Positions 55,674 through 64,000 of a DNA stretch of 64,000 nucleotides are shown here, in pieces; position 1 is the first letter of the stretch; every line of letters begins with the position of its first letter. The notes beneath the pieces were generated by a model. That model was not told the origin of the DNA. It did no database searches and was given only the letters and a program-made list of their open reading frames with translations. The translations under genes and the position numbers were made by a program. The DNA is from Calliopum simillimum (lineage: Eukaryota > Arthropoda > Insecta > Diptera > Lauxaniidae), in the NCBI GenBank assembly GCA_951812925.1, contig OX638371.1, forward strand, positions 78,377,697 to 78,441,696. The letters are read 5' to 3'.

Positions 55674-58600
55674 TGACCCCTTACCCCTGCGGGTAAGGGG
55701 TCAGAATATGCCCGAGGTAAGCATGCCTGTCGTAAAAGGCGACTAAAAGCGGGTGACCAGCCAGGGTGTGGAAGGGTGTAGCGTTGGACAGCGTTGCGCC
55801 TCGAAAGAAAAACCCACAATGCCCGTAACTGGCACTGACAAGGCGAGTCGATGCCGCCTTAAAATAAGCATCTTGTCGAAATCCTGAAGCGTCTGATCCA
55901 GAGTGGGCGGCTCCCAGGTCAGCGTCTGTTCCAGATTGGACGGCTGAAATTAAAAGTGAATTTGGCCACTATATTTGCAGCGCTTGCCGGATCCAGCTTT
56001 AAGCTTATAACTTACTGCGTGGGGCGTTGCCGAGAAGATTATACTAATGAAGCATGGATCGGAAAACGATGGGAAATAACTCTCCAAGTGGTACCCACCA
56101 GAGTGTGGTTAATCCACCTGCCTCGGCAGCATGCACATCGGATTTGGAGGTGCAAGAAACATGCATAGTTAGGAATGATTCTCCTATAACTGGAACCAAT
56201 ATGGTTTCTCAAAATTTTAAAATCCTTTCGATGAAAACTCGAACACGCATCGGCTCTTGGAATGTCCGAACTCTAAATGAACCAGGCAAAATACACCAAG
56301 CCGTTAGAGAACTTTACAAATTCAACCTTGAGATATTGGGATTAAGCGAGTGTAGATGGAACGGTGCCGGCGAATATGTACTTCCTGACGGCGAAAAATT
56401 TCTATACTCCGGTAGATCGCAAGATGACATCCACAGGGATGGAGTTGGATTTTTGCTAAGTAAAACTGCAGTAAAGGCAGTAATGGAATGGAAACCTGTA
56501 AACGAAAGACTCATTTGGTGCAGATTTCGAACCCCCGCAAGAAATATTACCATCTTCCAAGCATACGCGCCCACAGAGTTGGCGGAGAGAGAAACCAAAG
56601 ATGAATTCTACAGCCAGCTCGCTGCAGCAATAAACAGTGCTCACAAGAACGACATCATAATGGTTATGGGCGATTTGAATGCCAAAGTAGGCTCAGAAAA
56701 CCTTAACCTAGAGCACGTGATTGGAAGACATGGCTTGGGTGCGAGAAACGACAATGGAGAGCTTCTCATTGACGCCTGCAATACAGCCGGTCTTGTCGTT
56801 GGAGGTACGCTATTCCCACACAAAAAATGCCATAAAGCTACTTGGGTGTCTCCAAACAACACCACTGAAAACCAAATCGACCACTTCTGCATTAGCAGAA
56901 AATGGAGAGGGAGTCTTCTGGACGTACGAGTAAAGAGGGCCGCTGACATAGGCTCCGACCACCATCTTCTCGTCGCGGTCATTCGACTAAAACTTGCCGC
57001 TAATAAACGTCCCAGCGAACAATCTGTAGCAAAAAAATTCGACGTGCTTAAGCTTAAGAACGATGAGGTACGCAGATCTTTCGTAGAAGAACTTAAAACA
57101 GTTCCGTTCGATTGTGGTGGAAGTATTGAAACATCATGGAGGGCCGCTAAGGCTGCGTTCTTAAACTCTAGTGAAAAAATACTTGGGTTTCGACCCTCGA
57201 ACAAGAAGCACTGGATGAGCGAGGAAACGTGGGGTCTTGTCGAAAAAAGAAGAAGCGCGAAAAAACTGAGAGACGACGCTAAAACTAGAGCGCAAAAGAA
57301 CGTCGCCGAAAAGGTCTTTAACTCTCTCAATAAAGAAGTCAGGCGATCGTGCAGACAAGACAAAAGAAGAATGTATAACGACCTCGCGAGCGAAGCCGAA
57401 AGCGCTGCAAATGCTCAAAATCTCAGGCAGCTTTACGATATCACCCGCAGATTATCAGGCAGAAAACTCCAACAGAGCCGCCCTATCAAAGACAAAAACG
57501 GAAATCTCTTAACATCTGCAGACGACCAACTAAACAGATGGAAAGAGTATTTTTGCGATATACTAAATCCCATGTCTACCACATCCCTGCAACCAGAATC
57601 ACCAACTACAACTGCCGCAATGACTCGCAGTAGTAGTCGAATACAAACACCGCCGCCTACAATTGATGAAATTGTGAAAGCTATCCAAAGCATGAAAAAC
57701 AACAAGGCCGCCGGTATAGATCAAATAACAGCTGAACTGCTAAAGGCATGCCCCGTAACATCAGCTAAAATTCTCCATCCTCTGCTCAACAAAATCTGGA
57801 GTGAAGAGCGTTTGCCAGAAGATTGGCTACATGGCATGTTAGTCAAATTACCGAAAAAAGGTGACCTAAGCGAGTGCCGAAACTATAGAGGCATCACCTT
57901 GCTCTCAGTTCCATCAAAAGTACTGACGAAAGTGCTTCTGAGCAGGGTAAGCGAAAAACTTGATTCAGCCATTCGAAAGCAGCAAGCAGGATTCCGGCGA
58001 AACAGATCATGCGTGGATCAAATCAACACGCTCAGAATAATTGTCGAACAATCATGCGAGTGGCGTGCTGCACTTCAACTTGTCTTCGTTGACTATAGCA
58101 CTGCCTTTGACAGTGTCTCCCGAGAAAACATCTGGGCGTCACTGCAACGAAGAGGTATTGCCGCAAAGGCCATAAACTTAGTACGTGCACAATATGAAGG
58201 CTTTAAATGCAGTGTGTTACACAACGGGTTGTTGTCACCGACATTCACCACTAATTCAGGCGTACGGCAGGGGTGTTTACTATCACCATCACTCTTCCTT
58301 ATCGTTCTTGATGATATCCTAGATAAAGCTCTTAATAAGGCCAAAAGGGGTATTCAATGGAACTTTACCGAACATCTGGAAGATCTCGACTACGCTGACG
58401 ACATCTGCCTCTTATCGTCCAAACATTCAGATATGCAAAGCAAAATTGAAGACCTTGTCTTGGAATCACAAAAGGCCGGCCTAAAAATCAACGTATCCAA
58501 GACTAAAAGCATGAAGCTAAACGCAAGCAATGACATGACGTTTAAAGCTGGCAGTGATGACATCGGAAACGTCGATAGCTTCACGTATCTAGGCAGCATT

Positions 58601-59190
58601 ATCTCCATGGATGGTGGAGCAAAAGAGGATATCAACTCAAGAATAGCAAAAGCAAAAGGCGCGTTTGCTCAACTGAACAAAATATGGTCTTCATCCGTTA
58701 TATCCACCAAAACGAGAGTGCGCATTTTTGATTCGAATGTGAAATCGGTTTTGTTATATGGGTGCGAAACATGGCTTGTTACTGAACAACTAACAAACAA
58801 GCTGCAAGTATTCGTCAACAAATGCTTAAGGCGTATATTAAAGGTTTGGTGGCCTCGCACTATATCAAATGCCGAGCTACATCAAAAATGCAAACAGAAG
58901 GCTATAGCAAACGAGATCAAGCTGCGCAAATGGGGATGGATTGGTCACACTCTCCGGAAACCACACAGCGAAGTTTGTCGCCAGGCCCTTGAGTGGAATC
59001 CACAAGGCAGTAGAGGACGTGGTAGACCCAAAACCAACTGGAAAAGGTCGTTGGAAAAGGAAATCCAAGAATCCGGAAAATCGTGGCAAGAGATCAAAGT
59101 CATCGCAAGGGATCGTGACAAATGGAGAGATTTCATATTGGCCCTATGCTCCTCCTAGGAGTTAAAGGAGAATACATACATACATACAGT
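55674..59190 (+). mobile_element. RTE-type non-LTR retrotransposon, apparently full length
   Basis: A GC-richer block with abrupt edges against AT-rich flanks. It starts at or near a 13-bp perfect hairpin, has a 5' UTR of about 380 bp with the GTAAGCATGCCTGTCGTAAA string typical of insect RTE elements, one long open frame (56054-59158), a very short 3' UTR and a tail of (ACAT)n units at 59175-59188. These are hallmarks of the RTE clade. I found no clear target-site duplication. It lies head-on to Pdp1, 1.3 kb upstream of that gene's first coding exon. Confidence 0.85.
56054..59158 (+). CDS. Endonuclease/reverse transcriptase polyprotein of RTE-type retrotransposon
   Basis: 1034-residue frame without interruption. 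The apurinic-type endonuclease domain spans about residues 60-305: GSWNVRTLN near 66, a catalytic-Glu motif LGLSECRWNG near 96, GDLNAKVG near 203 and the terminal SDHHLLV near 302. The reverse transcriptase spans about 535-800: LPKKGDLSECRNYRGITLL, then AGFRRNRSCVDQ, FVDYSTAFDSV near 675, GVRQGCLLSPSLF near 735 and the catalytic YADD box near 779. The carboxy region has the RRILKVWWPRTISN, GWIGHTLRK and RGRPKTNWKR motifs characteristic of RTE proteins. No RNase H and no separate ORF1 are seen, as usual for the clade. All catalytic residues I can check are present, so the copy may be recent and possibly active. The start at ATG 56054 is the first in frame; the true start could be the later Met before the endonuclease. 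Confidence 0.92.
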   Translation: MDRKTMGNNSPSGTHQSVVNPPASAACTSDLEVQETCIVRNDSPITGTNMVSQNFKILSMKTRTRIGSWNVRTLNEPGKIHQAVRELYKFNLEILGLSECRWNGAGEYVLPDGEKFLYSGRSQDDIHRDGVGFLLSKTAVKAVMEWKPVNERLIWCRFRTPARNITIFQAYAPTELAERETKDEFYSQLAAAINSAHKNDIIMVMGDLNAKVGSENLNLEHVIGRHGLGARNDNGELLIDACNTAGLVVGGTLFPHKKCHKATWVSPNNTTENQIDHFCISRKWRGSLLDVRVKRAADIGSDHHLLVAVIRLKLAANKRPSEQSVAKKFDVLKLKNDEVRRSFVEELKTVPFDCGGSIETSWRAAKAAFLNSSEKILGFRPSNKKHWMSEETWGLVEKRRSAKKLRDDAKTRAQKNVAEKVFNSLNKEVRRSCRQDKRRMYNDLASEAESAANAQNLRQLYDITRRLSGRKLQQSRPIKDKNGNLLTSADDQLNRWKEYFCDILNPMSTTSLQPESPTTTAAMTRSSSRIQTPPPTIDEIVKAIQSMKNNKAAGIDQITAELLKACPVTSAKILHPLLNKIWSEERLPEDWLHGMLVKLPKKGDLSECRNYRGITLLSVPSKVLTKVLLSRVSEKLDSAIRKQQAGFRRNRSCVDQINTLRIIVEQSCEWRAALQLVFVDYSTAFDSVSRENIWASLQRRGIAAKAINLVRAQYEGFKCSVLHNGLLSPTFTTNSGVRQGCLLSPSLFLIVLDDILDKALNKAKRGIQWNFTEHLEDLDYADDICLLSSKHSDMQSKIEDLVLESQKAGLKINVSKTKSMKLNASNDMTFKAGSDDIGNVDSFTYLGSIISMDGGAKEDINSRIAKAKGAFAQLNKIWSSSVISTKTRVRIFDSNVKSVLLYGCETWLVTEQLTNKLQVFVNKCLRRILKVWWPRTISNAELHQKCKQKAIANEIKLRKWGWIGHTLRKPHSEVCRQALEWNPQGSRGRGRPKTNWKRSLEKEIQESGKSWQEIKVIARDRDKWRDFILALCSS

Positions 59191-60309
59191 CCTATCGTAT
59201 TAGACGTAATTAAGGTTTCCGATCAAATAAATCATATTTTTAATTTATTTAAATCGATTTACTCTAGTTATTTAGAACAAAAGGTCAAGGCCACTTTAAT
59301 CACATTTTGAAAATATCATGCTAACGATTACCTCTATTAAAAATATTGGTCTGGAATTTTATGGATCAGGAAATTTTCTAAAAAAATATAGAAAAAGGTT
59401 TAAAAATATCGCAGTTAATTAAGTTGCAAAACTTAGTCACGTTAGTGATACGTTGATTTCAAATCGCGATTTCTCGTGAGAATTGATATAGTAGTAAGAT
59501 AATTTTTATGAAAAATCACAAATCCACAAATCATATGCAATTTATGTTTGCTTAAAGTTTTAATAGTGTCGATATTTTGAGGGGTTTTTTCTTTTATTGA
59601 ATATCTGTTATACGATACAAATTAGTCAATTACAATTTGTTCATAAAGGTTATCGTTATTGGGATATTTTGAAAAGACTTACGCAAACTTTGTCCAAGAA
59701 TATTATTTATTTTCTAGAAAGATATATGTATCTGGTCTATCTGCAAATCAAAAATTTTGACCATTATGGGGATCTGGGACTTCCTATTAACGAATATAAA
59801 CTGAAATATTCAAATACGTAGGGGTTCCAAGAAATCCTTTCTTCAAAGTACAGAAAATTGTGTTTTCGGGCATATGTCGCACTAAGAAAAAATTTTAAGA
59901 ATAGTCTTATTGACAGTTCTTTCATCTTTGACGGTTCTCAGTTCACGAAATCATGCATTTTTCCAAATCGGTAAAAGCCCTTCACACTATTTAATTTTCT
60001 GTTTATACATGCCAATTTTGTAGGAAGCAAATAAAGTATTATAGAATGGAAACAAAGTTTGACACAGTCGGTCTGGCAACACAGCTCACTCAATTTGACA
60101 TGTCTGCACACAAAAAATTTTTAAAGCTTCCACATTTCCATCATATTTTTTAAATGACATGTACTAACATGAGATGAGACGGTCTGATGAGATGGAAGGC
60201 CTTTAAGTAGCACTAAACAAGTTTTTTTTTTTTTTTTTGAGTGACTTATTCTCTTCAATTAATATTAATAACTCCCCTGCAGTAAAAATATGAGACAGTC
60301 TACAAAAAA

Positions 60310-60690
60310 TAGTAATTCACGGTTAGTACTAGCCCGAAACTAGTGAAAAAGGGATGCAGTACGGGCCAGTTTGATATCAGTTTGTAGTCTGTAGGGGCAA
60401 ATAAATTTAAATCGTAAAGAAAACAAAATACAATTTTCGTTTTTACATACGAAATAATTTGTGTTTTGTGTCACTTGAATTGTGTGTCAAAATAAATTGT
60501 GTTAAGACTTCTGCACACCGCAACTAGCCCCGGACTGGTGTAAACGTAACGCAAAAAGGGACAATTGAAATTTCGTAGGACATCAACACACAAAAAAGAA
60601 CAGTTGCTTGTCTGCAAAAGGGATTGATGTCGGACTAGAACTGGTTTGTAGTAGACTAGTTGATTTTTGGTAATACATTGTACCCATTTA
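60310..60690. repeat. Repeat with ACTAGccCGrACTgGT-type motifs
   Basis: Related strings TACTAGCCCGAAACTAGTG (60328), CAACTAGCCCCGGACTGGTG (60522) and GGACTAGAACTGGTTTGTAG (60633) recur over about 350 bp. No family recognised. Confidence 0.35.
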
Positions 60691-60959
60691 ATATTTGATC
60701 TTAAGTACTAGTCGTTCAATGGCGCGCAAAGAATACTAAAGTTTATTTCAGTATGTACCCAATGTTTTGTAAATTTTTTATATTTTCATATATATTTTTG
60801 TGTAATTTGACTTCAAAAACAAAAATTAACTCAATTTTTGTATAGGGCCATTACAAATAAAACGCAACTTATATGTATACATACATACATACATATTAGA
60901 CTGGTTCAAATTTGTATGAGAAACAAAAATTTTCTTGGTATTGCGCTCTCACGGCACAA

Positions 60960-61262
60960 AAACGTTCTCTTTGATAGGAATAAGCACTACATATCATTTG
61001 GTCCATTTTAGAGAATATTTGTTGCAACCCAAATCATTTTAAAAACCGAAAAGTGGTCGTGAATATGAAAAAAAAGTTGTCTTAAAATTTAAGATGTTGA
61101 ACTTTTTATATGGATTCTAAACTGCTTTATTCCAATCTGCAATTCAATGCTCTGTAAGTTCTGCAGTTCTGAAGATGTTTAAAATCGTTTGTAAAGCATC
61201 AAATGTTCTCTGAAATGGACCAAATTTAACATGGTGCTTATTTTCATCAAAAAGAGACCAAA
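60960..61262. repeat. Inverted repeat of about 300 bp
   Basis: The left arm GTTCTCTTTGATAGGAATAA..GGTCCATTTTAGAGAA (60965-61016) pairs with the right arm TTCTCTGAAATGGACC..AAAAGAGA (61205-61258). MITE-like; no coding frame. Confidence 0.55.
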
Positions 61263-61366
61263 AAAATCAATAATCGTTTAGAAAATAAGACAGTGATTTT
61301 GTTTAAAAAATTTCAAAAAATTAAATATGTTTAGTATTTGTACAATTTTGCGAGAAACTTTTATAA

Positions 61367-61774
61367 TCTATATATTAATACGCAAGACATAAATTTGTCT
61401 TACCTTTTTTACTATGTTAGAAATGGAGCACGACTTTGGATTAAACTTCATTAGAAAGGTATTTGTGTGTAGATGTGCACAAAGTCAAAATTATGTTAAA
61501 ACTTTGACTTTAAGGAAGGTTATATTAAATACAAATTTTTCAATATTAACAAAAACAAACTACACGATCAGACAACAAAACAACAAGCAAAGCACTGACT
61601 TGATATTTTTTTTTTTTTTTGTTTTGTATATATTTCGCATTAATCATACCAGGGATTATGAATGAGCTTCTCTATTTCGTACCAAATAGCAAAAAGAAGT
61701 ACTAAAAGTGTCCAAAAAGTACCAAAATTATTTAATACATCTGTGGTCAAATTTTGACCATTGGGCTGTTCTAG
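61367..61774 (+). mobile_element. Helitron-like non-autonomous element, copy 2
   Basis: 408 bp. Starts TCTATATATTAATACGCAAG after an A and ends CTAG before a T, with a perfect hairpin TGGTCAAA-T-TTTGACCA (61744-61760) ten bases before the CTAG. TC start, hairpin, CTRR end and A/T insertion site are the Helitron signature. No coding frame. Confidence 0.65.
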
Positions 61775-62439
61775 TTTCTTTAGATAAATAAAAACTCTTA
61801 ATGTTTAGCAGATTTATTATTGGAACTTTTGCAAAGAAAACATAATGTCACTTGTGCACTTTTCCTTTCCAAGGTCTTATTACTTCAATTATTTTTTTTT
61901 TTCTTTAGGTATGCATCTTTGAAAAACTTAAAGTATGGATCACATTTTAACTTGATGTTTTTAAGTGTTTAATTATTTGTATAAGTAATTTAATAATTAA
62001 AATTTTTTGAATTTGATTGTTTCATTGTTATTTTGAGCATAAATTTATCAAAAACTTTTTCAATTTTAAAAAGAAGTTTCCTTGGTAAAAAAAAAATTTT
62101 AGTTTTTAAAAGTTTTAGTTTTTTTGATAAATTTTGTGTTGATAAAAGCTTTCTTTGTATTTATTATATTTTTTGAACCCTAATTTTATGCTGTTTTTTT
62201 TTAAATTTCTATAAAATTCGCACCAAAATTTATATCGAACACTGTTTTGCCACAAAATAGACTAATAGTTTTAACAGTATTAAGAACAACGTGTTTGTTT
62301 GATTTCATTATATGTATATATTTGTTTTTCATTTAAATGAGTTACTTGTTTGTATTTGTTTATATATATTGTTTACGTTATACATCTTGAGATATTTATT
62401 TATGAATTTTGCACACCAAAAGTCCATATCCGTTTGAAA

Positions 62440-63070
62440 AACTGATAACTCACGCGCGCGCGAATTTTTATGTTTTTTTTATATATATATATATTTTTGT
62501 ATCTCCGCATCTTTATATCTGCAACTGCAGTTAATGCGGAAGTAAAAAAATTCACTTAAAAGTTTGTCGTTTGTTTAATTTAAAATTTCACTTTATTTTT
62601 ACATTTGAAACTCACTTTTTTTTTTTTTGTTTCTTGCTAAGCAAACAATTTTAAGCTCTTTCATAAATTAGCGAGTTAAGAATTTTATTAATAAAATTAT
62701 TATTAATTTTTTTTTACGATTTTTTCCTGTTGCCAGGGCGCTGCTTCTGCTGCTGCTGGCGCTGAAGATTGCGAAGCAGAAGAAAAAAAAAGTTTCTCAG
62801 CAAACACGCAAACAAAAAAGACAACAACGACGAACGCTGTTTACGGTGACGACGAAACGACAAAAAAATTATTAAAAAAAGAATGAAATATGAAATAATT
62901 TACGAATTAAATTAAATGAATAAATATTGATAAGGTGAAAAAATATGCGCGATTTTGCTGTTGCCACCACCGTAGCGAACCGGTGTCGCTGCCGTGCGAA
63001 TCAAGAGTAAAAGCGTCGAAATTTTTTTGAAACACTTTGACGGTAAATACGGCGCCCAGCTAAATCCCAA
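62440..63070 (-). promoter_or_regulatory. GC-richer island, possible upstream promoter or 5' UTR of Pdp1
   Basis: In an AT-rich setting this stretch has an alternating (CG)n run at about 62454-62461. It also has CTGCTTCTGCTGCTGCTGGC at 62742-62761, CGACGAACG- and GACGACGAAACG-type runs, and a CCACCACCGTAGCGAACCGG segment at 62965-62984. Composition resembles fly 5' UTR or promoter sequence. It lies 8 kb upstream of the first Pdp1 coding exon, so it could be a distal non-coding first exon. Strand and function are inference; a separate gene is equally possible. Confidence 0.25.
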
Positions 63071-64000
63071 CTTGAAAGTTTTACGCTTTGTCTTGTCTTT
63101 CTTCATTTCATTTTAATTTCAATTATTTAATTTTATTTTCAGCTGGTTTGCTTCACATCATTTTTCTGGTTTTTGTTTTTTTTTTTATGTTTATTGCATG
63201 CCGCCACTTCCAGCAGTCCAACAGCCAAACGATGATCATCAAAGCAGCCAGCTACATTTCTGGTTCTTCAATTTCGCCGACTCTCTCAATAAACATATGT
63301 ATTTAGCCAATTTCTCATTTGCAATTTTACACTCATTCAATTTGAATGAATTTCACTCATTTTATTTGAGCAACTTGGCGTATGAGTAACTTGTCTCATT
63401 GTTTTTATCGCATCGCGCTGGCACATTCATATCTCCTCTACCAATTCTTCCGCCTTTCGCTCATTTCCTGTCTTTTGTTGACTTTTATTCGCGCGCTATT
63501 TGATCGTTTGTTCGCTCTTTGCTTTCATGTGCTTTTCTTGCGATTTCTCTCTCTCGCGTCTGATTTTGTTTTGTGTTTTATGTTTCAGCGTTTTGAGCAT
63601 TTTCACACGCTAAGTAAAGTTAAGCACAAGACTTTGTTATTTGCAAAAAAAGCTCTTTTTGACCCCCTTCCCCCCAAACAAGATTGCTTGAATTGTCATC
63701 AAAATCCATAGTAATCTTCAGTATTAATCGTAAGAACTAAAAGTTATACGTATAATTGCTTAGATTTCTGGTAAATATCTCGAACTGGAAGCATTTCTGT
63801 TTAAGCTCAATGTTTTTTCTTTCATTAAACAGATTGATCTGCTGATTGTTCTATGATTCTATGATTTTTCGAGTGCATTAATTATTCTTTAAGAAGGCTG
63901 TTTAAACTTGCCACCTGTATTTTTGTGGGAAAAACATGATTTTTTGTCATTTATTTTCATCATTTTGTTTCCAATCGATTATCACATTGGACAAACCGTA

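Larger units (their letters stand above)
59200..64000. other. Upstream region of Pdp1 beyond the RTE, no gene established
   Basis: Apart from the repeats listed, this is AT-rich. 63380-63720 is unusually free of A runs and holds an open frame of 109 codons (63382-63708), but its protein is hydrophobic and Phe/Leu-rich as expected from TTT/CTT-rich DNA. I see no family motif. Confidence 0.5.

Noticed and set aside
56641..57363. 240-codon minus-strand frame inside the RTE
   Set aside because: It is a shadow of the retrotransposon frame with no recognisable domain.
63382..63708. 109-codon frame near the right edge as a membrane protein
   Set aside because: Hydrophobic composition follows from T-rich DNA; no family motif, splice sites or codon signal to support it.

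Overview
The window looks like an AT-rich, transposon-crowded piece of a higher fly (calyptrate-type dipteran) genome. The evidence is spliced coding exons of a Drosophila-like gene, dipteran mini-me/DINE-1 repeats, mariner elements and many small inverted-repeat elements. The species cannot be named from the sequence; a blow fly or house-fly relative is my guess.

One host gene dominates. On the minus strand five coding exons join in phase to give a 554-residue protein: 54324-53358, 25459-25317, 23138-22913, 19444-19203 and 17344-17258. The carboxy end is unmistakably the PAR-domain bZIP factor Pdp1 (PAR-domain protein 1), an activator in the second loop of the fly circadian clock and in fat body and muscle. 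The first coding exon is long and full of asparagine and glutamine runs. It is separated from the rest by a 27.9-kb intron that holds most of the window's repeats. Among those repeats lie small host-like islands with CpG-containing NRF1-type palindromes, CACGTG E-boxes and a perfect PAR-bZIP/VRI site. Such islands could be alternative promoters or enhancers.

Layout: 1-2815 holds nothing I recognise. 2816-15640, beyond the 3' end of Pdp1, is a transposon field. It contains a deleted mariner, a 1.45-kb foldback palindrome, several MITEs, two TIR elements carrying a tRNA-like core, LINE RNase H fragments and a homeodomain-site-like minisatellite. 15640-17257 is AT-rich and probably includes the Pdp1 3' UTR. 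17258-25459 carries exons 5 to 2, with a mariner that has a DINE-1 nested in it (intron 3) and a second mariner-like element (intron 2). 25460-53357 is the giant intron: five mini-me/DINE-1 copies or fragments in the window share a ~141-bp internal unit, and the intron also has a 14-copy foldback array, mariner-like remnants and Helitron-like pieces. 53358-54400 is the first coding exon. 55674-59190 is an apparently intact RTE-type non-LTR retrotransposon with a 1034-residue open frame, on the opposite strand just upstream of Pdp1. 59200-64000 has further repeats and a GC-richer island near 62.7-63.1 kb that may be an upstream 5' UTR or promoter.

No rRNA, canonical tRNA, CRISPR or prokaryotic-type operon is present. 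Exon joins rest on splice-site and phase logic plus family knowledge; no transcript data were available.
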